From NCBI GenBank assembly GCA_002448305.1, contig DJWY01000027.1, forward strand, positions 1 to 10,946: a stretch of DNA of 10,946 nucleotides, read 5' to 3'. Numbering within the stretch: position 1 is the first letter of the stretch; every line of letters starts with the position of its first letter. Made by a program: the position numbers and the translations under genes. The notes under the pieces are model-generated. The model worked only from the letters and a program-made list of their open reading frames with translations. It was not told the DNA's origin and searched no databases. This DNA comes from Selenomonadales bacterium UBA7018. Lineage in GTDB: Bacteria; Bacillota; Negativicutes; Selenomonadales; Selenomonadaceae. This document shows positions 1-6,020 of this stretch, piece by piece.

Positions 1-22
1 TAGAGTTTACCAACACTCTCTA
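1..22. repeat. Left terminal inverted repeat (22 bp)
   Basis: The first 22 bases (TAGAGTTTACC...CTCTCTA) are the exact reverse complement of 10924-10945. The unit itself can fold, because TAGAG and CTCTA at its two ends are complementary. Reading outward, both window edges enter the same sequence. This fits a contig broken at two copies of one insertion sequence or other repeat. No transposase that could own these ends lies inside the window. Confidence 0.85.
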
Positions 23-224
23 GGTTAAAATTTTTATTCTATTTTTTTGAAATACCCCCATAAATATCGCAAGCAAAAATTATATAAGAAAAGCGAAACA
101 CCAATCCTAGGGGCAAAGGATTCTAAGTGACATAATCACCTACTCTCATTCGAGAACCCAGCCATTTTCCTTCACAAGTTGACAAAATAATTTTAAACAA
201 AATTTGCAAAAATGTTAATGTGAC
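23..224. other. Non-coding, A/T-rich stretch
   Basis: I see no gene here. The stretch is very A/T-rich, with long T and A runs near 33-50. It contains one small perfect hairpin (AATCCT at 103-108 with AGGATT at 117-122, 8-nt loop). An open minus-strand frame continues through 123-224 from the adhesin-like fragment, but its translation loses any adhesin character below about 225 and is probably read-through into unrelated sequence. Confidence 0.5.
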
Positions 225-359
225 CAGATATGCGCTTGAATTATTATTAATATCGATTTTCGGCACACCGCTTGCATTGAGTTTACCTTTTCCGCTGAAA
301 TCGTCGCCCGTAGCTATGCCGCTAACGTTTATCGTAACGTCCGGAGTATTTGCCGCTTG
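225..359 (-). pseudogene. Fragment of a repeat-rich adhesin-like protein
   Basis: The minus-strand translation of this stretch contains NTPDVTINVSGIATGDDFSG followed by KGKLNASGVPKIDINNNSSA and YL. The Gly/Asn/Asp-rich, beta-strand-like pattern with 'P.I.I.N.S..YL' resembles repeat units of very large filamentous adhesins/haemagglutinins of Negativicutes. That resemblance is from memory, not a search. The fragment has no start codon or ribosome site of its own, and its character changes abruptly after AYL at about 225 and upstream of 360. It is therefore read as a gene scrap of about 45 residues. A chance open frame is possible but less likely given the composition. Confidence 0.4.
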
Positions 360-360
360 A

Positions 361-562
361 CATTTTGATGCTGACAACGCGACGGCAATGACCGTTGGCG
401 AAAGTGCGGAAATATGGCTTGACGGTTCGCACGGCAAAACTTCTCTTGCGGGCAACGGACTTTGATAACAGAATTTTTGCCGGGCAATCGGAAAAATATT
501 TCGCATTAAGCATTCGATGGCTTTACGGAGATTCTGACCACAACTCTTTGCTTAACTGCTAA
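361..562 (+). pseudogene. Frameshifted adhesin/RTX-like fragment
   Basis: In the frame starting at 361 the translation runs FDADNATAMTVGESAEIWLD then GSHGKTSLAGNGL and hits TGA at 463. From 464, one frame over, it resumes as DNRIFAGQSEKYF and later LYGDSDHNSLLN, stopping at 560-562. Joined, 'AGNGL-DNRIFAG' looks like one RTX/haemolysin-type Gly-Asn-Asp repeat split by a +1 frameshift, as found in C-terminal parts of large surface proteins. There is no start codon, so this is a degraded fragment. It abuts the opposite-strand fragment at about 360 and runs up to, and perhaps into, the IS110 leader. Confidence 0.4.
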
Positions 563-662
563 TAAGTCAGATATTGCTTGACAGTTTATTTCGCACGAGA
601 ATTCAGAGCAAAGATTTCTGTGGAGGCACAACATCATATTCAAATTGAAGGGTTTGGTTTTT
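540..662 (+). other. 5' leader of IS110 remnant, possible bridge RNA
   Basis: IS110-family elements carry a structured non-coding RNA (bridge RNA/seekRNA) beside the transposase gene. The leader of this remnant can pair TCTTTGC (545-551) with GCAAAGA (608-614). This encloses an inner hairpin, AACTG (554-558) with CAGTT (582-586) and AATA (561-564) with TATT (572-575). A ribosome site GAAGGG lies at 647-652, ahead of the ATG at 663. The pairings are short and A/U-rich, so the RNA call is inference only. The true left end of the element is not visible to me. Confidence 0.2.
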
Positions 663-1003
663 ATGCTTTTGGTTGGTATTGACGTTGCAAAGAACAAACA
701 CGACTGTTGTATTCAGACTTTCGACGGTAAAAATCTTTTACTATCGCTAATAATTACGAGAGCTTCGAGGAGCTTTATGCCAAAATTTTAAGCTGCAACG
801 ATTCTGAGATAAGGGGCGGACTCGAAGCGACTGGTCATTACTCTTACAATTTGCTCGGTTTTTTGTTGAGTAAGGAGCTGACAACCTTTGTTTTCAATTC
901 GCTCCGAAAAGGAGTCGATAAAATGTATCTGACGCAAATAAACATAATTCGAGGATTAACCAAAGCCGAATTTTTTGTATTTGGATTTTTGGCCGGTATA
1001 TAA
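663..1003 (+). pseudogene. IS110-family transposase remnant (frameshifted, truncated)
   Basis: The ATG at 663 opens MLLVGIDVAKNKHDCCIQTF, the DEDD (RuvC-like) N-terminus of IS110/IS1111 transposases with its first catalytic Asp in GIDVAK. The frame is lost at about 735-743. From 743, another frame continues as IANNYESFEELYAKI, then GLEATGHYSYNLLGFLL and TTFVFNSL, all standard IS110 signatures. Restoring one T in the CTTTTA run near 735 would give NLFTIANNYE, so a single-base deletion explains the break. After about 910 the sequence no longer looks like IS110 (no KTDxxDA motif), and the frame stops at 1001-1003. The middle and the C-terminal transposase_20 domain with its catalytic Ser are absent. 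The element is dead. Confidence 0.8.
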
Positions 1004-1094
1004 TGCCGAAAAACCACACAGAGGAACATTCAGCGGCAAATCCTCCGACACGCGGTGAGAAGTTCAACAGCAACCCTTAAATTTATTGGCGGGC
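1004..1094. other. Non-coding spacer
   Basis: I recognise no gene, RNA or repeat between the end of the IS110 remnant and the -35 box at 1095. The sequence may be more IS or gene debris. Confidence 0.5.
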
Positions 1095-1123
1095 TTGCAA
1101 TTTCTCTGCCTGTGAAATAAAAT
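1095..1123 (+). promoter_or_regulatory. Promoter of the niaP operon
   Basis: The -35 box is TTGCAA (1095-1100) and the -10 box is TAAAAT (1118-1123), with a 17-bp spacer that is optimal for the housekeeping sigma factor. Transcription would start near 1130, leaving a leader of about 40 nt before the TTG start at 1169. The same TTGCAA -35 box is used by the tRNA-Pro gene in this window. Confidence 0.65.
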
Positions 1124-1141
1124 TCAATCCGCTTGAATTTT
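1119..1141 (+). promoter_or_regulatory. Operator-like inverted repeat over the niaP promoter
   Basis: This is a perfect dyad, AAAATTCAA-N5-TTGAATTTT, with the left arm at 1119-1127 and the right arm at 1133-1141. It overlaps the -10 box and the predicted start point, the classic position for a repressor site. It does not resemble the NiaR (niacin-responsive) sites I know of, so the regulator is unidentified. A weak hairpin at the mRNA 5' end is the alternative reading. Confidence 0.5.
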
Positions 1142-1153
1142 TCTGGTAAATTT

Positions 1154-1159
1154 AAGGAG
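1154..1159 (+). promoter_or_regulatory. Shine-Dalgarno AAGGAG that fixes the niaP start
   Basis: AAGGAG ends 9 nt before the TTG at 1169. The in-frame TTG at 1133 has no ribosome site and lies inside the operator-like dyad, almost at the transcription start. The TTG at 1160 touches the Shine-Dalgarno site directly. The start at 1169 is therefore preferred. Confidence 0.7.
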
Positions 1160-1168
1160 TTGAATAAT

Positions 1169-2512
1169 TTGGTACTTGAGCGGCTTGAAAGATTGCCCGT
1201 TGGCTCATTCCATTACAAATTGTTGGTCGTGACGGGATTGGGCTGGCTGTTCGATTCAATGGACACGGGGCTAATATCGTTCGTGTTGCCGATTTTGGCA
1301 AAAGAATGGGGCTTGACGCCGGAGCAAGTTGGCTGGATAGGTAGCGTTGGCTTAATCGGAATGGCATTGGGCGCGGTATTGGCGGGAACGATTGCTGACA
1401 AGTTCGGGCGCAAAAATGTTTTCGCGGCGACGGTAATTTTATACAGCGTAGCAACGGGACTTTGTGCGGTGGCGTGGAGTTATGAAAGTTTGTTAGTGTT
1501 CCGATTTTTAGTCGGCTTCGGACTGGGTGGAGAACTTCCGGTTGCGGCGACGCTGATGAGCGAATATGCGCCAAGTCACCTGCGCGGGCGTTTTATAGTT
1601 TTGCTGGAAAGTTTCTGGGGCGTCGGCTGGCTAGTGGCGGCGTTAATTTCCTACTTGCTGATTCCAAAATTCGGCTGGCACATAGCGTTTATAATCGGAG
1701 CAATGCCCGCGCTTTACGTCTTCTTAATTCGCTTGCATATGCCCGAATCAATTCGCTATTTGTTATCAAAGGGCAAAGTCGACGAGGCACGCAAAATAAT
1801 TTTGACGCTTGAGAAAAAGTTAGGCGTTCCTAGCAAGCCTTTTGACAATGAATTTGTGGAAGACGCAACGCCAATTTTCAAGCTGAATGTATTCACACTC
1901 TGGACGAAAAGTTTCCGCGTCCGGACAATAATGTTATGGTTGGCGTGGTTCGGAATTGTCTTTAGCTACTACGGAATATTTATGTGGTTGCCGTCAATAG
2001 TTTTCGCGCAAGGCTTTGAGGTTGTGAAAACTTTCGAGTATGTTTTGATAATGACGCTGGCGCAGTTGCCTGGCTACATAACTGCGGCGATTTTAGTTGA
2101 CGTAATCGGGCGGCGGTATACGCTATCGCTATTCCTGCTGATGTCGGGCGTGTGCGCTTATTTCTTCGGGAACGCGGCGACGAGCTACGAGCTTTTAGGT
2201 TGGGGCGCGGCAATGAGTTTCTTCAACTTAGGCGCGTGGGGCGTCATTTACACCTACACGCCGGAACTTTATCCGACAGCGATACGGGCATTAGGTTCGG
2301 GCTGGGCGGCAGGCTTCGGGCGAATTGGCGGAATGATTGCTCCCATGTTAGTTGGCGTGTTGCTCTTTAACAGCGTGCCGATGAAATTTATCTTCGTAAT
2401 GTTTGCGTCGGTCTTCGTAATCATTTCGATAATCGTTTTGAGTTTGGGCATTGAGAGCAAGAAAAAATCGCTTGAAGAAATTGACGCTTCGTTCAAAGTC
2501 AAGACAACTTAA
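1169..2512 (+). CDS. niaP: MFS transporter, NiaP-like (putative niacin transporter)
   Basis: This is a 12-helix major facilitator protein of about 447 aa in the cytoplasmic membrane. The N-terminal GLGWLFDSMDTGLISFVLP, the loop 2-3 motif GTIADKFGRK, helix 4 GLGGELPVAATLMSEYAP, LLESFWGVGWLVAALISY, FSYYGIFMWLPSIV, FEYVLIMTLAQLPGY and SFFNLGAWGVIYTYTPE-YPTAIR all closely match what I remember of Bacillus subtilis NiaP (YceI), a nicotinate/nicotinamide importer. The charged loop between helices 6 and 7 is short, as in that family. Related MFS subgroups carry aromatic acids or sugars, so the substrate is an inference. It is the first gene of a plus-strand operon. The start is TTG 1169, chosen on the AAGGAG site; an upstream TTG at 1133 would add 12 residues. 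The promoter carries an operator-like dyad. Confidence 0.85.
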   Translation: MVLERLERLPVGSFHYKLLVVTGLGWLFDSMDTGLISFVLPILAKEWGLTPEQVGWIGSVGLIGMALGAVLAGTIADKFGRKNVFAATVILYSVATGLCAVAWSYESLLVFRFLVGFGLGGELPVAATLMSEYAPSHLRGRFIVLLESFWGVGWLVAALISYLLIPKFGWHIAFIIGAMPALYVFLIRLHMPESIRYLLSKGKVDEARKIILTLEKKLGVPSKPFDNEFVEDATPIFKLNVFTLWTKSFRVRTIMLWLAWFGIVFSYYGIFMWLPSIVFAQGFEVVKTFEYVLIMTLAQLPGYITAAILVDVIGRRYTLSLFLLMSGVCAYFFGNAATSYELLGWGAAMSFFNLGAWGVIYTYTPELYPTAIRALGSGWAAGFGRIGGMIAPMLVGVLLFNSVPMKFIFVMFASVFVIISIIVLSLGIESKKKSLEEIDASFKVKTT

Positions 2513-2526
2513 GGCGCGGTGATTTT

Positions 2527-3291
2527 TTGATATACTTATTGAAATTCGGAGCGGCATGGATTTTGCCGCCAGGAATTTTTATTCTGCTACTGTTTGCTTT
2601 GGCGGCGAAACTCTTCCGAATCGACAAGAAACTTTCGCTGATAGTTTTAGTCGGGACAATGATTTTCTATTTGTTGTCTACAAGTTTAGTTGCGGAAAAG
2701 TTAATGGGCTGGCTTGAAAAAATTTACGTGCCGCCCGCGCAGGTTGAAACTTCCGGCGCAGATGTAATCGTTTTGCTCGGCGGCGGCGCGATAAGACAAG
2801 TGCCAGACGTTGACGGCGTCGGGGCATTATGCGCAAGTCCTGCCAACAGACTTTTGACGGCAGTCCGATTGCAAAAGATTTTGAACGTGCCAATTTTAGT
2901 TAGCGGCGGACAAACTTACAGTGATTCAGGCGCGGAGGCTGAAATATCTGCGCGGATTCTTAAATCATTGGGCGTCCCAGATGATAAAATCATAACGGAA
3001 ACAAAAAGCGTAAACACAACGCAGAACGCAGTATACTCCGTCAAAATTTTGCACGAAAAAAATTTTACAAAGCCCGTACTCGTGACAAGTGCTTTTCATA
3101 TGCGGCGGGCAATGCTGAATTTCAAACTGCGCCAATTTGAGCCGATAGCTTACCCAACAGATTTCACGGTCGCGCACAATCCGACTTTCCACTATACGAA
3201 GTTGCGCCCGCGAGCCGAAGCATTACTATTAAACGTGACAGTTATGCAGGAAATTTTGCGGACTTGGGTAACAGAAATTTTCAAAGTGTGA
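2527..3291 (+). CDS. YdcF/ElyC-type DUF218 membrane protein
   Basis: A protein of 254 aa. Two N-terminal membrane helices (about residues 10-29 and 37-57) precede a DUF218 domain. Domain signatures in order are VIVLLGGG (about 80-87), SPANRLLTAVRLQK (about 104-117), ILVSGG (123-128), S-NTTQNA (161-168) and VTSAFHMRRA (187-196). Length and layout match ElyC/YcbC of Escherichia coli, which acts in envelope and peptidoglycan precursor homeostasis, and more loosely SanA/YdcF. The exact biochemical activity of the domain is poorly known. It starts at TTG 2527, preceded by GGTGAT at 2518-2523, only 14 nt after the niaP stop. It is therefore almost certainly cotranscribed with niaP and the small exported protein downstream. 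Confidence 0.8.
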   Translation: MIYLLKFGAAWILPPGIFILLLFALAAKLFRIDKKLSLIVLVGTMIFYLLSTSLVAEKLMGWLEKIYVPPAQVETSGADVIVLLGGGAIRQVPDVDGVGALCASPANRLLTAVRLQKILNVPILVSGGQTYSDSGAEAEISARILKSLGVPDDKIITETKSVNTTQNAVYSVKILHEKNFTKPVLVTSAFHMRRAMLNFKLRQFEPIAYPTDFTVAHNPTFHYTKLRPRAEALLLNVTVMQEILRTWVTEIFKV

Positions 3292-3300
3292 GGTGTTTAG

Positions 3301-3672
3301 ATGAAGAAATTTTTTGCGGCGTTGGCTTTGCTGATAATTTTTAGTAGCGCGACGTGTTCGGCTGAAAATCTGAAGTTTATCGACGCAATGGAAGATACCG
3401 GCTATTACTACGACGCCGACAGCGTGCAAACTGAAAGCAAGACGGCTTTTTATGTTGATATGGCGGTTATCAAGGCGAGTTTAAATCGCATGTACGTTTA
3501 TAACGTGCTGATTGACCACAGCGAAAAGACTTATGAAATTTTGTCGTCGAAAATTCTTTCCTACGACACGCGAGCTGAAATTGAATCGAATAAAAGCAAC
3601 CGCCCACCGCAACATTATTCCAGTAAATCAGAGTTCGGGCAAATGGTTCGCTTGATTCTCTATGGTGACTAA
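3301..3672 (+). CDS. Small exported protein, adhesin E-like
   Basis: A protein of 123 aa with a clear N-terminal signal peptide: MKK, a hydrophobic core over residues 4-15, and a likely signal peptidase I cut after CSA at 21. The Cys at 19 is in a poor lipobox (SATC), so a lipoprotein is less likely. The mature part (LKFIDAMEDTGYYYDADSVQ, then strands up to about residue 90) resembles the 'YyD..Si' start of the surface-adhesin E-like family of small exported beta proteins. That match is from memory and tentative. It starts at ATG 3301 behind GAGGTG, 9 nt after the previous stop codon. It is the last gene of the niaP operon, and its stop codon runs into the terminator. Function is unknown. Confidence 0.75.
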   Translation: MKKFFAALALLIIFSSATCSAENLKFIDAMEDTGYYYDADSVQTESKTAFYVDMAVIKASLNRMYVYNVLIDHSEKTYEILSSKILSYDTRAEIESNKSNRPPQHYSSKSEFGQMVRLILYGD

Positions 3673-3707
3673 AAAAATCCCCCTCCGACTTTGGAAGGGG
3701 ATTTTTG
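3671..3707. terminator. Bidirectional rho-independent terminator
   Basis: AAAAATCCCC (3673-3682) pairs with GGGGATTTTT (3697-3706), extended inward by TCC/GGA after one mismatch. An A run on the left and a T run on the right give a U tail on both strands. It lies between the convergent plus-strand operon ending at 3672 and the minus-strand operon ending at 3722, so it can end both transcripts. Confidence 0.9.
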
Positions 3708-3721
3708 ATTGCAACTTGTGA

Positions 3722-4381
3722 TTATTTTTTCTTGACTAAATCAGCTTTTGATTGTCCGGTTTTATAAGTCACCTTTTTAATCTTGCGCTTTTGAGCTTTA
3801 GCTTCGCGCTTTGCTCTTGCATTTGCCTTATCTTCCTTGCTTAAATTTTTCTCGGAAGTCTGGTCGAATTGCTTATAAAAATCGTCAGCGGCTTTACGAT
3901 AATCTTTAGCGTTCTTGCCGATTGTATTCGATTGTACGCTGTAAGTGTAGAGGAGTTTGGAGTCAGCGGCGTTGTAAACGTAGAAGAAAAGCCAAGGTCT
4001 TCCGGAATTGTTAGCGACAGTCGAAATCATGTAAGTATCGGCGTATTTGCCAATGTACTTGTTGTAAATTTTCTCCGCCTCGACCGGGTCAATCGAATAA
4101 ATATCAATGCCCGTATCGCGGCGAATAGAAGCGGCAATATCTTCGTAGGAAATAACTTCGTGCGTAGAATAGTCTCTGCCGGAAGCGAAAAGCATTTTCG
4201 TTAGCTCATCGATTGTCGGTTCGGCGTCTTCCATTTTGTAGAAATTTGGTCTGGCAACCGCCATAGTTTTAATCGTTCGAAGGTCTACGCCTTCTTCAAT
4301 ATTTTCTTCGTAAGCCGCCAACGCTACCGATGACGTTAGAAATATCGCCAGCATTACTATTGCGGCTAAAAGATTTTTCAT
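3722..4381 (-). CDS. Exported protein of unknown function with basic C-terminal tail
   Basis: A protein of 219 aa. The signal peptide is MKN plus a hydrophobic core, with a probable cut at ALA|AY (after residue 22). The mature domain (about 33-170) alternates strands and helices: RTIKTMAVARPNFY, IDELTKMLFASG, an acidic helix IDPVEAEKIYNKYIGKYADT, then RPWLFFYVYNAADSKLLYTY. Residues about 180-219 form a Lys/Arg-rich, probably disordered tail that could bind nucleic acid, acidic polymers or the wall. I do not recognise the family. The opening strand pattern recalls small periplasmic LpoB/CsgG-like folds, but this is weak. GGAG sits 9 nt before the ATG. It is the last gene of the minus-strand operon, 20 nt behind the 89-aa gene. 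Confidence 0.75.
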   Translation of the reverse strand: MKNLLAAIVMLAIFLTSSVALAAYEENIEEGVDLRTIKTMAVARPNFYKMEDAEPTIDELTKMLFASGRDYSTHEVISYEDIAASIRRDTGIDIYSIDPVEAEKIYNKYIGKYADTYMISTVANNSGRPWLFFYVYNAADSKLLYTYSVQSNTIGKNAKDYRKAADDFYKQFDQTSEKNLSKEDKANARAKREAKAQKRKIKKVTYKTGQSKADLVKKK

Positions 4382-4401
4382 TGGGCAATTCTCCTTTCAA
4401 A

Positions 4402-4671
4402 TTAGCGAACTTTTTTCTTTTTAATGCGCGGCAATTCGTCGTCGCTGACTTCGACCGCTTTGCCCTCTTCAATCCAACGGTAAAATGTCGAAGTGGCAAT
4501 TCTCATTCTCGCGCCCGTCTTATCGGCGAAATAAGCCTTTGACAAATTGTTTGATTCATCGAGACAAACCAGATACCGCCCTTGCTCGTCAGTTCTTATG
4601 CCGTAGGGCAGAATTTTTTTCATGTCCCGTTCGTAATTCTCTTGAATTTTCTCCTCCGAAAGTTTGCGCAT
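4402..4671 (-). CDS. Small HTH-like protein of unknown function
   Basis: A protein of 89 aa with no signal peptide or membrane segment. The N-terminus is charged and helical (about 1-20), followed by a small strand region, GRYLVCLDE (31-39). The segment ARMRIATSTFYRWIEEGKAV (54-73) reads like the second helix and wing of a MerR/excisionase-type helix-turn-helix. The protein ends in a basic IKKKKVR tail. A nucleic-acid-binding role is therefore plausible but not shown. AAGGAG lies 9 nt before the ATG, and the gap to dapA is only 14 nt, so it belongs to the dapA operon. I do not recognise a named family. Confidence 0.7.
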   Translation of the reverse strand: MRKLSEEKIQENYERDMKKILPYGIRTDEQGRYLVCLDESNNLSKAYFADKTGARMRIATSTFYRWIEEGKAVEVSDDELPRIKKKKVR

Positions 4672-4685
4672 AAATCCTCACTCCT

Positions 4686-5576
4686 TCAAAACTTCAAAAG
4701 GTTATGAGCTTTGAGCGCGGCTTTGAGCTGTTCGAGATGCGCGGGTTCCATTTCGCTAAGCGGCATACGCAACTTGCCGACGTTCCAGCCCATTAAGCGC
4801 ATAGCAGTTTTGACGGGAATTGGATTGACTTCGCAAAACAGCGCGTCGATTAAATCGCAGTAATCAATTTGCATGCGCGACGCTTCATCAATTTTGCCGT
4901 CGAAATAATTTTGGCAAATCATATGCGTATCATAAGGCGCGACATTCGACAGGACGGAAATAACGCCACTGCCACCCAGAGAAAGAATCGGGACAATTTG
5001 GTCGTCATTGCCGGAATAAATCGCCAACTCGTCGCCGCAAAGTTTGCGCGTCCGGAGAATCGAAGTTAAATCACCGTTCGCCTCTTTGACGGCAACAATG
5101 CGCGGGTGCTTGCAAAGTTTCGCGTAAGTTTCCGGCTTAATATCTACGCCCGTACGACTAGGCACGTTATAGAGAATCGCGGGAATATTGACACTGTCAA
5201 CGATTTTCAGATAATGCGCAATAAGTCCATTTTGTGTGCACTTGTTATAGTAAGGCGTAACCAAAAGTACAGCATCGACGCCGACTTTTTCCGCGTACTG
5301 CGAAATTTCAACGGCATAATCGGTATCATTGGAGCCGGTGCCAGCGATAACCGGAACGCGCCCTTTGACTTGCTCGACCGCAAATTTTATCGCGGCTTTA
5401 TGTTCCATGTCGTCAAGCGTAGCAGTTTCGCCGGTCGTGCCCGTGATACAAATTGCGTCCGTGTGATTGGCAATCTGGTCTTCAATCATGCGTCCGAGTT
5501 CGCCAAAATTTATTCCCGTCTCATCAAACGGAGTAACTATCGCGACACACGCTCCGATAAATGGTAATTTCTTCAT
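4686..5576 (-). CDS. dapA: 4-hydroxy-tetrahydrodipicolinate synthase (DapA)
   Basis: A cytoplasmic enzyme of 296 aa, full length for the family. It condenses pyruvate with aspartate semialdehyde in the first committed step toward meso-diaminopimelate and lysine, and so feeds the cell wall. The TIM-barrel signatures are all present: GTTGE with Thr47/Thr48, PYYNK with Tyr110, YNVPSRTG with the catalytic Tyr136 and substrate-binding Arg141, and the Schiff-base Lys164 in VAVKEANGD. GSGVISVLSN (about residues 207-216) follows. The ATG start is supported by AGGAGG 7 nt upstream. It lies third in a minus-strand operon behind the M16C peptidase and a small membrane protein. The 18-nt gap upstream leaves no room for a lysine riboswitch directly before it. 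Confidence 0.97.
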   Translation of the reverse strand: MKKLPFIGACVAIVTPFDETGINFGELGRMIEDQIANHTDAICITGTTGETATLDDMEHKAAIKFAVEQVKGRVPVIAGTGSNDTDYAVEISQYAEKVGVDAVLLVTPYYNKCTQNGLIAHYLKIVDSVNIPAILYNVPSRTGVDIKPETYAKLCKHPRIVAVKEANGDLTSILRTRKLCGDELAIYSGNDDQIVPILSLGGSGVISVLSNVAPYDTHMICQNYFDGKIDEASRMQIDYCDLIDALFCEVNPIPVKTAMRLMGWNVGKLRMPLSEMEPAHLEQLKAALKAHNLLKF

Positions 5577-5594
5577 TCTAAAACCTCCTATTTC

Positions 5595-6005
5595 TCAACC
5601 AATTAAAATTCCAAAAATCACGCCGATAAATGCGCCGATTAGCAAAGATGACATAGTTGCTATAAATTCCGGCAACGCTGCAACATTTATTCCAAACGCA
5701 TTGAAAAACTTAAGAAACATAATCGTTGTATCGTCTGTAAATTCGCCGCCCATCGCTTGAAAAATTTTTATGCCAACGCCAACGTTGCCGATAAAATATC
5801 CGACGATAAAGGCAACTATCACGTCACGAATAAAATCGGAAACAGCTACGCCACCCCTAATACTGCCTCGCAGAGTCCTGACAAAATTTTTACCGAGACT
5901 GAAACCCGCGCCATAAAAAACGAACATTTTAGCGAAAGGCAAGCCCTGTTCGTGCAGGTTGTAGAAAATCTCGAAAAATTCCTCACTGAAAATCCCGACG
6001 CTCAC
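5595..6005 (-). CDS. Small integral membrane protein of unknown function
   Basis: A protein of 136 aa starting at GTG 6005, with GGAG 8 nt upstream, 15 nt after the peptidase stop codon. Two strong membrane segments are visible, about 57-75 (SDFIRDVIVAFIVGYFIG) and about 116-135 (IATMSSLLIGAFIGVIFGIL). A more amphipathic hydrophobic stretch, KMFVFYGAGFSLG, lies near 26-38. A basic loop (NFVRTLRGSIRGG) suggests a cytoplasmic segment between. I recognise no named family. Its tight position between the M16C peptidase and dapA implies cotranscription but does not reveal a role. Confidence 0.75.
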   Translation of the reverse strand: MSVGIFSEEFFEIFYNLHEQGLPFAKMFVFYGAGFSLGKNFVRTLRGSIRGGVAVSDFIRDVIVAFIVGYFIGNVGVGIKIFQAMGGEFTDDTTIMFLKFFNAFGINVAALPEFIATMSSLLIGAFIGVIFGILIG

Positions 6006-6020
6006 TTTCTAAACTCCGAT

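Noticed and set aside
123..506. A 127-aa minus-strand coding gene.
   Set aside because: Only the middle (225-359) looks protein-like. The N-terminal part is antisense to the plus-strand adhesin-like fragment, there is no ribosome site, and the C-terminal part changes character.
844..1029. A small minus-strand gene.
   Set aside because: It lies antisense to the IS110 remnant, has no ribosome site and no recognisable product.
1133..1168. TTG 1133 as the niaP start.
   Set aside because: It has no Shine-Dalgarno, lies inside the operator-like dyad and only about 3 nt from the predicted transcription start. TTG 1169 has AAGGAG at ideal spacing.
5577..5594. A lysine riboswitch controlling dapA.
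   Set aside because: Only 18 nt separate dapA from the upstream gene, enough for a ribosome site but not for a riboswitch.
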